A stretch of 64,000 bases of DNA from Phytopseudomonas straminea (GTDB taxonomy: Bacteria; Pseudomonadota; Gammaproteobacteria; Pseudomonadales; Pseudomonadaceae): contig NZ_FOMO01000002.1 in assembly GCF_900112645.1 (NCBI RefSeq), forward strand, positions 553,593 through 617,592, read 5' to 3'. Shown here piece after piece: positions 51,484-60,534 of the stretch. Under the pieces are notes generated by a model, which saw nothing but the letters and a program-made list of their open reading frames with translations, was not told where the DNA came from and made no database searches. A program made the translations under genes and the position numbers. How positions within the stretch are numbered: the stretch's first letter is position 1; each line of letters opens with the position of its first letter.

Positions 51484-53403
51484 TCAGACCCGAAAGCGCT
51501 GCACCTGGCTCTGCAGCGCGCCGCCGAGCTTGGCCAGTTCCTGGCTCGCCTCGCTGGTCTGCTCGCTGGCGGTGTAGGCCTGCTCGGTGATGCTGCGCAC
51601 GTTCAACACGCTGCGGTTGATCTCCTCGGCCACCGCGCCCTGCTGCTCGGCCGCGGCGGCGATCTGCTGGGTCATGCTCTGCACGGCGGAAATGTTCGAG
51701 GTGATGCTCGACAGCGCCTGCCCTGCATTGCGAGCCAGTTCGACGCTGTCGGTGGTCAGGCTGAGGCTGGCGTCCATGCGCTGCACGGCGTTGCGGGTGC
51801 CCTGCTGCAACGCGCCGATCAGCCCTTCGATCTCCTGGGTGGACTGCTGGGTGCGCTGCGCCAGGCCACGCACCTCGTCGGCCACCACGGCGAACCCACG
51901 GCCAGCCTCGCCGGCCCGTGCTGCCTCAATGGCGGCGTTGAGCGCCAGCAGGTTGGTCTGCTCGGCGACCGACTTGATCACGTCCAGCATGCTGCCGATA
52001 CGGTCACTCTCGGCGGCCAGGCTACCGATGGCATCGCTGGTCAGCTGCACCTCGCCGGTAAGGTTCTCGATCTGCTCGATGGCCTTGAGCACGATACGCG
52101 CCCCCTCGTTGGCATCACGTGCCGCATGATCCACCGCACTGGCGGTGTCCACCGCGTTACGGGCCACGTCGTGCACAGTAGTGGTCATTTCGTGCATGGC
52201 GGTGGCGACCTGCTCGGTTTCCAGCTTCTGTTCGCTGGCACCGGCACGGGTCTGCTGGGTGATGGCCGAGAGTTCTTCGGTGGCGCTGGCTATCTGCGTC
52301 GCGCCATCGCCGATGTGGCCGATCAGTTGCCGCAGGTTGCTGGCCATCTCATCCAGGCCCTGTTCGAGTTGACCGATTTCATCGCCGCGTCGGCTGGTGG
52401 CCTGGTAAGTCAGGTCGCCGGCCGCGATACGCCGCACATTCTGCAGGGCGGCGCGCAGCGGCGGTGCAATCTGCCGGGTAATCAGCACCGCGCCGATCAC
52501 GCCCAGCGTAAGGGCGAGCAGCAGACACAGGCCCATGGTCCAGGCAGCCTTGTCGGTGTCTTCGGCGCGCAGCTGCATCTGGTTGGTGTACAGCTCCTGG
52601 CTGATGCGCAGCATGTTGTCGCCCTGCTTCTGCACCTCGGCACTGCTGGTGTTGATCTGCTGCAGCGCACTCTGGTGGGTCTGCAGCGAGTCTCGGTAGC
52701 CCTGCACCACCTGGCCGAGCTCGGCAAGCGCCGCACCATCGGCGCTGTCCAGCGCCTGGCGCAGCACGCCGAGGCTGGCCAGCGTCTTATCGACCGCCCC
52801 GGCAGCGGCGGCGAAACTCTTGGGGTTGTTGCTGTAGGTGTAAGCACGGGTTTCGAAGCGGGCGAACAGGAACTGCATCTGCACGTCCTTCACCGCGCGA
52901 TAGACCTTGTATTGGGTTTCCACGTCGGCGCTTTCGGTGACGTACTTGTCCAGCCCGTCGAGCAGCTGCAGCGCCTTGTCGCCGGTGGTACGGCGTACCA
53001 GGCGCGAGGCGTCGATCTGCTGGTAAGCAGCCTTAAGGCCGTCGACGCCCACGCGGTAGGCCTGCAGGCTCTGGGTCATGTCGTCGAGGTGCTTGAGGTT
53101 GAATGGCGTAGTGAAGAACGCCTTGAGGCCTGCGAGGGTCTGGGCGGTGGTATCGATCTTGGCGTCCAGTACCTTGGCGTTGTCGACGTCGCCCTGGCTC
53201 TGTAGATAGTCGCCGCGGGCCAGGCGCATGTCGCCCATGTCATCCATCAGCTTGTTGACCGCGCCCATGCGGTCCATCCGGTAGGACAACCCGGTGATGG
53301 AGCTCCAGCCGGACCAGAAGATCAGCAGGCTCATCAATAACAACAAGCCGAAGCCGATCATCAGCTTTTTGGCGACACTCACGCTGGCGAGCCAGTGGTA
53401 CAT
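51484..53403 (-). CDS. Methyl-accepting chemotaxis protein with helical (HBM-like) sensor domain
   Basis: 639 residues: TM1 (about 14-33), a 250-residue all-helical periplasmic domain (35-285) of the size of helical bimodular (HBM) sensors such as P. putida McpS, TM2 (about 288-310), HAMP (311-363) and the signalling hairpin with tip [38 protein letters not shown] receptors bind organic acids or amines. No C-terminal CheR-binding pentapeptide is present (ends QRFRV). GGAG lies seven bases before the ATG. It is next to the aromatic-type catabolic operon, so a related attractant is possible. Confidence 0.92.
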   Translation of the reverse strand: MYHWLASVSVAKKLMIGFGLLLLMSLLIFWSGWSSITGLSYRMDRMGAVNKLMDDMGDMRLARGDYLQSQGDVDNAKVLDAKIDTTAQTLAGLKAFFTTPFNLKHLDDMTQSLQAYRVGVDGLKAAYQQIDASRLVRRTTGDKALQLLDGLDKYVTESADVETQYKVYRAVKDVQMQFLFARFETRAYTYSNNPKSFAAAAGAVDKTLASLGVLRQALDSADGAALAELGQVVQGYRDSLQTHQSALQQINTSSAEVQKQGDNMLRISQELYTNQMQLRAEDTDKAAWTMGLCLLLALTLGVIGAVLITRQIAPPLRAALQNVRRIAAGDLTYQATSRRGDEIGQLEQGLDEMASNLRQLIGHIGDGATQIASATEELSAITQQTRAGASEQKLETEQVATAMHEMTTTVHDVARNAVDTASAVDHAARDANEGARIVLKAIEQIENLTGEVQLTSDAIGSLAAESDRIGSMLDVIKSVAEQTNLLALNAAIEAARAGEAGRGFAVVADEVRGLAQRTQQSTQEIEGLIGALQQGTRNAVQRMDASLSLTTDSVELARNAGQALSSITSNISAVQSMTQQIAAAAEQQGAVAEEINRSVLNVRSITEQAYTASEQTSEASQELAKLGGALQSQVQRFRV

Positions 53404-53828
53404 GGCAGAACTCCTTCCCCTAGTTTTTATAAGTCACCGCAACGAGGCGAACTGCATCCTATGGGTGGATGCTTGCGCCAGGCGCGTAGTCCCGCCCAGG
53501 CTTGCCTGCTCGCTCGACTCCATACGGCCGAGCGCTCCACCTAAGGGCAGCCAGCAACGCTACATCGTGTCGAGGGCATAGCCGGATATCGGGCGTACGG
53601 CAAAAGCTGGAGAGCCAGCGGCCAGCATCAGCTCGATCAGCTGACCGGTGGAGGTAGCATCAACGCAGCAATAAGACGGGAACGTAGCGAGAGTGGCAGA
53701 CGCCAATAATTCAATCCAATGCAAATATAGGATTTTTTATTCAACAAAATGCATTAATCGAGACGTGGTAGATCCTGCCTGCAGAAACGCTGGGTGCTAG
53801 TCGTTTGCACTGCCAGCTCGCGATATCC
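53404..53828. other. 425-base gap between chemoreceptor and Bcr-type MFS
   Basis: No gene is supported here. The left end should hold the chemoreceptor promoter; I could not find a convincing sigma-28 or sigma-70 pair. The right part (53690-53765) is clearly AT-rich (TATAGGATTTTTTATTCAAC), unlike its surroundings. I see no repeat or terminator with a clear stem. Confidence 0.4.
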
Positions 53829-55061
53829 CTACCGATCCTGAGCACCGAGTGCGCGCCTGACGGCCTGGCGTTGCGGCTGGCGCATCAAATGACGGATTGC
53901 CCGATAACAAGCGAGACTACCTAGGCCGGCGAAGCCGATCACCAGGCACATGGGCCGCGCCGTGCCGTCTGCCAATACGCTGACCAGCCAGCTGAACAAA
54001 GCCCCGCAAGCGAACTGCAAGGAGATGCCCAAGCCCACCGCGGCGCCGGCATTACCGGGGAACAGCCCCATCAGGCTGGCAATGCAGTTGGCGCCGATCA
54101 GGCCACTGATGCCCATGAACAGCAGCACGCCGCCAGTGATCGAGAACGGCTGCCCCCAACCGGTCAGGCCGATGACGATCAGCAGCGCGCCCGCACAAGC
54201 CGCCACTACGCTGCCGACACCGAGCATCTGCAGCGGCCCCAGGCGCCGCACCAGCCGCGCGTTGATGATGGTGGCCACAATGATGCCGACGATGTTCAGC
54301 CCGAACAGCAGGCTGAACGCCCGTGGCGAGAAACCGAAGTGGTGGATGAACAGGAACGGCGACGCGGTGATGAAGGCGAACATGCCGCCCACCGACAGGC
54401 CCATGGCGAGGATGTAGCACAGCGCCAATGGATCACGCAGTACGGTGACGTAGTGGTGAAAGGAGCCCAGCACCGACTGCGTGCGCGAGCTGACAGGCAA
54501 GCTCTCCTGCAGGGAGGTGGCTACCGCGAACAGACAACCGGCGCCGAGCAGAAACAGCATCACGAAGATGATCCGCCAACCGCCAAGCAGCACCAGGTAC
54601 GTGCCCATGATGGGCGCCAGCAGCGTGGCGACCATGGCGATCACATGCATCAGCGACAGCACCCGCGCTGCCTCGCTCAAGGGGTAGAGATCACGCACCA
54701 CGGTGCGCGCCAGGACCAGAGCGCCGGCGCCGCCGACCGCCTGCAGAAAACGCAGCACGATCAGTTGCTCGACGCTCGTCACCCAGATGCAGCCGGCCGA
54801 GGCGAGGATGTACAGCAGCAGGCTGCCGAGCATCAGGCGGCGGCGCCCGTAGCGGTCCGACAACGGCCCATAGAGCAACATGCCCGAGCAGAGCCCAGCC
54901 AGAAACGCACCGATGGTCAGCTGCACCTGGGCATCGCGAGTGCCCAGCTCGCGCGCGATGTCCGGCAGGCTCGGCAGGTAAGTGTCGATGGACAGCGGCG
55001 AAAAAGCGGCGAGCGTGGCCAGCAGCCACACGAGCCAGCGTGGCTGGGTTTGCGATGTCAT
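53829..55061 (-). CDS. Bcr/CflA-type multidrug MFS transporter
   Basis: 410 residues with 12 predicted helices. The N-terminal LSIDTYLPSLPDIARELG is the Bcr/CflA signature, followed by motif A GPLSDRYGRRRLMLGS and motif C-like GGWRIIFVMLF. Family members export bicyclomycin, chloramphenicol, sulfonamides or metabolites by proton antiport. It lies 31 bases downstream of the AraC gene on the same strand, so the two are probably co-transcribed and may serve efflux or uptake linked to the catabolic operon. Confidence 0.9.
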   Translation of the reverse strand: MTSQTQPRWLVWLLATLAAFSPLSIDTYLPSLPDIARELGTRDAQVQLTIGAFLAGLCSGMLLYGPLSDRYGRRRLMLGSLLLYILASAGCIWVTSVEQLIVLRFLQAVGGAGALVLARTVVRDLYPLSEAARVLSLMHVIAMVATLLAPIMGTYLVLLGGWRIIFVMLFLLGAGCLFAVATSLQESLPVSSRTQSVLGSFHHYVTVLRDPLALCYILAMGLSVGGMFAFITASPFLFIHHFGFSPRAFSLLFGLNIVGIIVATIINARLVRRLGPLQMLGVGSVVAACAGALLIVIGLTGWGQPFSITGGVLLFMGISGLIGANCIASLMGLFPGNAGAAVGLGISLQFACGALFSWLVSVLADGTARPMCLVIGFAGLGSLACYRAIRHLMRQPQRQAVRRALGAQDR

Positions 55062-55092
55062 TCAGGCGCTCTCAGGTTGGCGAAGGGACGAA

Positions 55093-56040
55093 TCAGCCGG
55101 TAGCGCGGCGGGTTTCGGACGGGTACTCGCCGAACAGGCCGCGGTAGTTCCGCGAGAAATGGCTCAGGTGATAGAAGCCCATCTGCGCCGCCGCTTCGCC
55201 CACACCGCAGGCCTCGGTCGAGGTGCTGGCCAGGCGCCGGCGTACCGCGTTGAGGCGCAGGTTACGCAGATACTCCACCGGCGGAATGCCAGCCACCACA
55301 TGGAAGCTGTTCTGCAAGGTGCGGCGGCTGACGCGCAGGCGCTCGCACAGATCCAGCACGCTCAGCGGCTCGTCGGCACAATCGCGGGCCAGCTCCTGGC
55401 TTTTCTTCACCAGGTACGAGCTGACCGCCAGGTTACCGTGACGGCCGCGGCTTTCGCTCTGGGCACTGCCGAACAGGTCCAGCAGGGCATCGATCAGGCC
55501 GTCCTCGAGCAGCCGCTCGGCCGCCTCACTGACTTCGTCCGCCTTGTGCAGCAGATGCTGGAACACCGGATAGACATGCTGCTGAAAGCGCTTGAGCGCC
55601 GCATCCGGTACGGCGATCTGCGAAGCGCTCTTGAGCAAATCGAGTTGCTGCTGCGGCAACTCCAGCGCCGCCAGCTTGGCGAAACGCACGGTGTCCACCG
55701 TCACCGCGAGCAAATGCGTGCCTTCCGGGGCGTGCAGCAGGAACTCCTCACCGTCACGTAGTAGCACCACACTATGGGCGCCCACTTCGTGCTTCTGCAC
55801 CACCGGTGCGCAGGCCGAGTTGAGCACCAGGGCCAGACACAGGCGCCCTTTTGGCGCGTGGCCGTGCTGCACCACACGTTTGTCGAGCACTTCCTGAAAG
55901 ATTTGGAAGCGCTCGGAAGACACCTGCTGCAACTGCGTGCTCAGGCTGCCACGGCCGAGTTGGTCATACACCTGGCGCCAGCCGAGAATCGAGCCGGCGT
56001 GTTGTTGTGGGTCATTGAAGGAACGGACTTCTGCGAACAT
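55093..56040 (-). CDS. AraC-family regulator of the catabolic cluster (probable)
   Basis: 315 residues. The N-terminal 200 residues are a cupin-like sensor region. The C-terminal 215-310 part has two helix-turn-helix motifs (LSVLDLCERLRVSRRTLQNSF and GVGEAAAQMGFYHLSHFSRNYRGLFGEYP), resembling EutR-type regulators. I chose the ATG at 56040 (MFAEVRSFNDPQQ), with GGAG about ten bases upstream; the longer frame reads through non-coding-looking sequence. It follows the nine-gene catabolic operon on the same strand after 142 bases. Confidence 0.88.
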   Translation of the reverse strand: MFAEVRSFNDPQQHAGSILGWRQVYDQLGRGSLSTQLQQVSSERFQIFQEVLDKRVVQHGHAPKGRLCLALVLNSACAPVVQKHEVGAHSVVLLRDGEEFLLHAPEGTHLLAVTVDTVRFAKLAALELPQQQLDLLKSASQIAVPDAALKRFQQHVYPVFQHLLHKADEVSEAAERLLEDGLIDALLDLFGSAQSESRGRHGNLAVSSYLVKKSQELARDCADEPLSVLDLCERLRVSRRTLQNSFHVVAGIPPVEYLRNLRLNAVRRRLASTSTEACGVGEAAAQMGFYHLSHFSRNYRGLFGEYPSETRRATG

Positions 56041-56182
56041 GATCACTGCACTCCACGGCTTGTGTGTAACGCTTAGCCACACATGGCTCTGGCGGCGAAA
56101 GGCGCTGTAGCGAAACGCGCATTTTCCCCTCCCGGCCACTTTTATTGTTTTGCGCATCCGCGCGTTAAACGGCGATATGCCA

Positions 56183-56965
56183 CTACAGGCTCTCCGGCCT
56201 TTGTCCTGCTTTGAATTCCAGAGCCAATTCCATGCCAAGCATGCTCAGCCGGTAGGTGCCCGGCTCGATTCCGATAGGCGGTAATAGCGCCCCCGACAGG
56301 ATGACCTGCCCGGCAGCCAGCTGATGCCCATCAGCCAACAGCCGGCGGATAAGCCAGCAGGCATTGGCGAGCGGCGATTCCTCGCCCAGGCTGCTGACCC
56401 CTCCACCCAGCGCGTGGCCTTCATGGACAAGGCGGTATTCGACCTGAGCATGACGACGTACATCGAAAGGCTGCCGGGCGGACAGGCAATAGGCCGCAGC
56501 GGCCGAGTTGTCGGCCACGAAGGCGCCGGCTTCGAAACTCCATGCCTGCCAGCGGCAGTCGGCGATCTCGAAGGCGGCGGCCACTTCACCGATGGCAGCG
56601 AGCAATTCTTCATCGCTGTAAAAGCCAGGGTTCAGATCCTGGCCGAGCACCAGGGCCAGCTCGATTTCCAGCTTGGGCTGGATCAGCAGGGTAAGCTCCA
56701 CCGCCTGGCCTTCGGCAATCGCCATGGCATCGGTCAGCGCCCCGTACACCGGCTCGCTGAGGCCAAAGCGGCGCTGCGCCGCGGCGCCGGCAAACGCCAC
56801 TTTCCAACCGGTCAGGCGCTCATGCCGCGCCTCACGCACCAGCACGCCCAGACGCTGCAGCTCGTAACCAGCGGCCAGGCTCAGACCGTCGCCCTGCTCA
56901 CGAGGCAGTGCCACCCGCTCGCGAGTCGCCTGTAGCAGGCGCTGGGCCAGATTGGCCTGACTCAT
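56183..56965 (-). CDS. 2-keto-4-pentenoate hydratase-like enzyme
   Basis: 260 residues of the MhpD/DmpE/HpaH hydratase-decarboxylase family: GWKVAFAG near the N-terminus, IQPKLEIELALVLGQDL with the metal-binding glutamates, EIADCRW and a C-terminal ILSGALLPPIGIEPGTY. Typical reaction: 2-hydroxypenta-2,4-dienoate to 4-hydroxy-2-oxovalerate. The ATG overlaps the monooxygenase stop in an ATGA. No aldolase or acylating acetaldehyde dehydrogenase follows, so the product must be handled elsewhere or the substrate differs. Confidence 0.88.
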   Translation of the reverse strand: MSQANLAQRLLQATRERVALPREQGDGLSLAAGYELQRLGVLVREARHERLTGWKVAFAGAAAQRRFGLSEPVYGALTDAMAIAEGQAVELTLLIQPKLEIELALVLGQDLNPGFYSDEELLAAIGEVAAAFEIADCRWQAWSFEAGAFVADNSAAAAYCLSARQPFDVRRHAQVEYRLVHEGHALGGGVSSLGEESPLANACWLIRRLLADGHQLAAGQVILSGALLPPIGIEPGTYRLSMLGMELALEFKAGQRPESL

Positions 56966-58566
56966 GACAGTTGCCCCTGCAGCTTGGCCAGCACGCTTTC
57001 CAGCCGCTCCGGCGTAGTGATGGCAGCGACGAAGCGATCCGGACGCACCACCACCACGCAGTCGCGCACCTTGGAAAACCAGTTGCCCAGCTTGTTGTCG
57101 ACGTCTTCCACGCTGATCACCCCGTCGGCGCTCAGCGGCTGGTTGCGGCTGCCGCTGCGCGAGCGATTGACCTGGATGAACTGGGTGTTCCAGCGCGCCC
57201 AATAAGCCTTGGTCGTCTCGCTGAGTTCGGCGGTCGGGTTGACCCGATAACCGAGCACCGCATAGGAGTCGCCAAGCACCTCGTCGAGGCGGCGGCGATT
57301 GCGCTCACCGTCTTCGATGTAGGGCTGCACGAACAGCTGGCCGACCAGATCGCCTTCGCGCAGCTCTTCACGCTCGTGGTACACCAGGCCCTTGATGATG
57401 GTCGCCTTGGGTTTGAACTTGAACTCCAGCAGGTGCGAGCGCAGGTTGTCGACGGTATTCACCGCCTGGAACAGCCAGTCGCGCACGCCAGCCATCAGCG
57501 GGTTGGTCAGGCCCAGTACGGCGCCCATGTTGTCGGCCAGGCTGATCAGGTCGGTGGCATGACCACGGCGCTCGACGTCGTAACTGGCGATGATCTTCGG
57601 CGAGGCGCGGCCCTGGAGCACGGCGACCAGCTTCCAGGCCAGGTTGGCGACGTCGCGCAGGCCCGAGTTCAGGCCCTGACCGGCCCACGGCGGCGAGATG
57701 TGCGCAGCATCGCCGACCAGTGCCACGCGGCCTTCGACGAAGCGCGCGGCGACCCGCGAGTTATGGGTGTAGGCACGGATGCGCACGATCTCCAGCTCGT
57801 CCACCGCGTCGCCGATATGGCCGCGGATGAGCTTGCGAATGGTGGCTTCTTCGCACATCTTGGCCTCGTCCTCGCCCTCCTTGAGCATGAACTCCCAACG
57901 GCGCTGGCGGTACGGCAGGTAGATGCACACGAACGGCCGCTCGGGGTCGGCATGCAGTGCGGTGTACGGCGCATCCAGCGAATCGTTGGTGACGTCGACC
58001 ACCACCCACTTGCGCGGATGGGTCATGCCCAGCAATTCGATGCCGAGCTTCTTGCGTACGCAGGAGCGGCCACCGTCGGCGCCAACCACGTATTGCGCAT
58101 GCAGCTCATAGGATTCGCCGTCGGCGCCCTTGACCTGCAGGGTCACGCCCTCCTCGTTCTGGCTGAGGTCGAGCATCTCGTGGCCCAGGCGCAGCTCGAC
58201 GCTCTCCCGGCTTGGCAACGCATCGCGCAGCGTGCCTTCGAGCAGCTGCTGCATGAAGATGTTGCGCATCGGCCAGCCGTACTCGGCGACCGTCGGCTTG
58301 ACTTCGGCAAAGCACACACCGCGGGCGTTGTAGTAGCGCAGCGGCACGTCACAAATCATGTCGCGAATGGCGGTGTCAGCGATGCCGATGCCCTGCAGCA
58401 CGCGCAACGCCTCATCGTCCATGCCCACCGCACGCGGATAGGGCAGCACACCCTCTGCCAGCTCCAGCACCACGCATTCGATGCCGTGCAGGCCCATGTA
58501 GTGGGCCATGGCGATGCCATTCGGGCCTCCGCCGACGATGACTACCTGAGTCGTCTCGCGTTTCAT
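56962..58566 (-). CDS. FAD-dependent aromatic hydroxylase, MhpA-like
   Basis: 534 residues of the class A flavin monooxygenases: GGGPNG (12-17) for the ADP part of FAD, the GADGGRS motif (162-168) and VGDAAHISPPWAGQGLNSGLRD (G285, D286). It most resembles 3-(3-hydroxyphenyl)propionate hydroxylase (MhpA) and related resorcinol/phenol hydroxylases, with a C-terminal thioredoxin-like part. It would ortho-hydroxylate a phenolic acid using NAD(P)H and O2 to give a catechol-type product. The gene lies 39 bases after the hydrolase gene and overlaps the hydratase gene. Confidence 0.9.
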   Translation of the reverse strand: MKRETTQVVIVGGGPNGIAMAHYMGLHGIECVVLELAEGVLPYPRAVGMDDEALRVLQGIGIADTAIRDMICDVPLRYYNARGVCFAEVKPTVAEYGWPMRNIFMQQLLEGTLRDALPSRESVELRLGHEMLDLSQNEEGVTLQVKGADGESYELHAQYVVGADGGRSCVRKKLGIELLGMTHPRKWVVVDVTNDSLDAPYTALHADPERPFVCIYLPYRQRRWEFMLKEGEDEAKMCEEATIRKLIRGHIGDAVDELEIVRIRAYTHNSRVAARFVEGRVALVGDAAHISPPWAGQGLNSGLRDVANLAWKLVAVLQGRASPKIIASYDVERRGHATDLISLADNMGAVLGLTNPLMAGVRDWLFQAVNTVDNLRSHLLEFKFKPKATIIKGLVYHEREELREGDLVGQLFVQPYIEDGERNRRRLDEVLGDSYAVLGYRVNPTAELSETTKAYWARWNTQFIQVNRSRSGSRNQPLSADGVISVEDVDNKLGNWFSKVRDCVVVVRPDRFVAAITTPERLESVLAKLQGQLS

Positions 58567-58605
58567 GCTTTCACCTGCTTCTTGTAGGTTTTGGTGTAGT
58601 TCGGG

Positions 58606-59442
58606 CTAGCTTCGTTGTGCCCGCAGGAAGTCGCCGACGACCTCGTTGAACACGGCACTCTGGTCGTCGTGCACGTAGTGACTGGCGTCGGCGATCACGG
58701 TTGTCTGGATGTTGCTATTGGCGCTTTCCAGCGCGCTCAGGGTTTGCAGCGGCAGGAAATCCGAGCGCCCACCACGGATGAACAGCGTCGGGCAGTCCAG
58801 TGCATGCACCGCCGGCCAAAGGTCGGTCGGGGTGATGCTCAGGCGCGCCTCGGCGATGCCCTGTTGATCATGGCGCCAGGTGATGCCCTGCTCGGTTTCC
58901 TTCATCGAATGAGCCAGCCGCGATGCCAGCCCTTCGCTGGACAGACCAGGACGCGAGCGCTGCCAGAAGGCCCGTGCCTGCTCCCAGTCGGTGAAATACA
59001 GCGGGGTTTCGCGCATCTCGCGGCGGATCCGCTCTGCGCCGTCACCCACGCTCGACGAGCCCGGGCCGATGTCTTCGATCACCAGGGCCGACAGCCGGCC
59101 CGGATGCTGGCGGGCGTATTCCAGGGCATTGGCGCCGCCCAGGGAATGGCCCACCAGCATGAAGCGATCCAGGTGCAGGTACTCGACCAGATCTTCGAGG
59201 TCGCGCACGTAGTGCTCGGTGCAATAGGTGTGGCTGTCGGCCCAGTCACTCAGTCCGCGCCCGCGCTGGTCGAGTGCGTAGCAGCAGAACGCGTCGCCCA
59301 GGCACTCGGCCAGCGACTGCCAGGTCTGCGCATAGGCGCGCAGGCCGTGGAGCAGGATCACCGGTGTGGCGTCCAGGTTGCCCCACTGCAGAAAGTGCAG
59401 CGGCAGCTTCGAGCGGTTGTGGAAGAAGTGACTGTTGGACAT
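58606..59442 (-). CDS. Alpha/beta-fold hydrolase
   Basis: 278 residues with the canonical fold: oxyanion region LHGLRAYAQTW, DQRGRGLSDW, nucleophile S100 in GHSLGG, the acid probably in RGGRSDF and H255 in ASHYVHDD. In this operon it could be the C-C bond hydrolase of a meta-cleavage route or an esterase/lactonase. The GHSLGG elbow is commoner in esterases than the SMGG/SFGG elbow of classical meta-cleavage product hydrolases, so the role is open. GGGAG lies seven bases before the ATG. Confidence 0.88.
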   Translation of the reverse strand: MSNSHFFHNRSKLPLHFLQWGNLDATPVILLHGLRAYAQTWQSLAECLGDAFCCYALDQRGRGLSDWADSHTYCTEHYVRDLEDLVEYLHLDRFMLVGHSLGGANALEYARQHPGRLSALVIEDIGPGSSSVGDGAERIRREMRETPLYFTDWEQARAFWQRSRPGLSSEGLASRLAHSMKETEQGITWRHDQQGIAEARLSITPTDLWPAVHALDCPTLFIRGGRSDFLPLQTLSALESANSNIQTTVIADASHYVHDDQSAVFNEVVGDFLRAQRS

Positions 59443-59456
59443 GGTGAATCTCCCGA

Positions 59457-60059
59457 TCAGGTCAGCCCGTTGTCGCCCTTGATGGCGTCGGCGGTCAGAC
59501 CGCCCAGGCGTGCATGCAGGCGGCCGCGGGTGGCGAAGGCCCAGATAATGATCACTTCATCCGGCGCCGGGCCGTCACCAAAGGAGGCAGACACGGTGTC
59601 GTAGTGCGAACGCACGTAGAGGGCGTCCTTGTGGGCCAGCGGAATATCGATGGTCACGCCCGGCGCGCCGCGCTTGCCGGTAGAAGGCACCCAGGATTTG
59701 CCGCCACCCAGAGCAACGCGAATCGGATCGGCGGCCGGGTTGGTCAAAAAGGCGTTGCCGTGCTCGTACTCGCTGGCACTGCCGACCAGGCAGGCCTTGC
59801 CGTAGCTGATCACGCTGCGACCGGCGGCCAGCTCGTTGATACGACGGCCGAACTCCTTGCCGAGCAGCGGCGAATCGTTGATCAGCTCATCGAGGTTCTC
59901 GCTGAAGCGCCCGGCATAGGGATTGTGGATGGCGGCAGCGATCACGTACTTGAATACCGGCTCGCCGTCGGCCAGCTGGCCGGTCTCGTTGGCGTGGGTT
60001 TCCTCGGTGAAGCTGTACCACTTGCGGATGTGGTAGCTGGCGAAGTTCTTGGCTTTCAT
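59457..60059 (-). CDS. AA_synth (PF06684) family protein
   Basis: 200 residues matching the pattern of the amino-acid-synthesis family (DUF1185): AAAIHNPYAGRFSENLDELI, SYGKACLVG, EYEHGNAFL, VALGGGKSWVPSTGKRGAPG, DIPLAHKDALYVRSHYD and GRLHARLGGL. The fold is known from structural genomics but the reaction is not established; conserved Lys, His and Asp suggest an enzyme. It lies 14 bases from the hydrolase gene and 15 from the VOC gene in the same operon, linking the family to ring degradation here. Confidence 0.85.
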   Translation of the reverse strand: MKAKNFASYHIRKWYSFTEETHANETGQLADGEPVFKYVIAAAIHNPYAGRFSENLDELINDSPLLGKEFGRRINELAAGRSVISYGKACLVGSASEYEHGNAFLTNPAADPIRVALGGGKSWVPSTGKRGAPGVTIDIPLAHKDALYVRSHYDTVSASFGDGPAPDEVIIIWAFATRGRLHARLGGLTADAIKGDNGLT

Positions 60060-60074
60060 GAAGGTGTTCCTTGC

Positions 60075-60524
60075 TCAGAGGGGGTCGACGGTGAAGTTGC
60101 GGCTCGGCGCGCCGGCCGCCTTGAAACGCGCCTTGGCCAGCGCGTCGTCGTGTTCGGTTTCGAAGAAGAATTCCAGGCGGTTGCCGTCCGGATCATGGAA
60201 GTACAGGCCGTTGCCGATCTCGTGATCGGTGATCTTGACGATCTCCACACCCTTGCTCAGCAACATGCCGTACAGCTCGCGCAGCGTGGTCATGTCGCCG
60301 GCCACTTCCAGGCCGTAGTGCTGCAGGCCCAGCCCGCCCTGGTGGGCGCCGGGCTCGGCCTTGATCAGCGCGATGTCGTGGTGCTTGCTGCCGAAGGCCA
60401 TCATCACCCAGGCTTCGCCCCGGGCACTTTCGTGCATGCCCAGCACATCGGCGTACCACAGCGCCGAGGCGTCCGGGTCGGTGACGAACAGCGAGATATG
60501 GGTGCGGAGAATGTCGATTTTCAT
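60075..60524 (-). CDS. VOC-family protein, single-domain extradiol-dioxygenase-like
   Basis: 149 residues with two beta-alpha-beta-beta-beta modules. The putative metal ligands H9 (RTHISLF), H69 (LQHYGLEV) and E118 (NRLEFFFE) form the 2-His-1-Glu set of type I extradiol dioxygenases. HDIAL, LYFHDPDGNRLE and the C-terminal segment fit this class. Classical enzymes have about 290 residues in two domains; this one has one. Next to an MhpA-like hydroxylase, ring cleavage of the catechol product is the natural hypothesis. GAGGG lies seven bases before the ATG. Confidence 0.85.
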   Translation of the reverse strand: MKIDILRTHISLFVTDPDASALWYADVLGMHESARGEAWVMMAFGSKHHDIALIKAEPGAHQGGLGLQHYGLEVAGDMTTLRELYGMLLSKGVEIVKITDHEIGNGLYFHDPDGNRLEFFFETEHDDALAKARFKAAGAPSRNFTVDPL

Positions 60525-60534
60525 CGCGGGGCCC

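Noticed and set aside
53404..53450. Sigma-28 promoter for the chemoreceptor gene
   Set aside because: I could not find a TAAA-N15-GCCGATAA match on the minus strand upstream of the start.
58606..59442. Naming the hydrolase as a meta-cleavage C-C hydrolase (mhpC-like)
   Set aside because: The nucleophile elbow is GHSLGG, typical of esterases; operon context alone does not justify the specific name.
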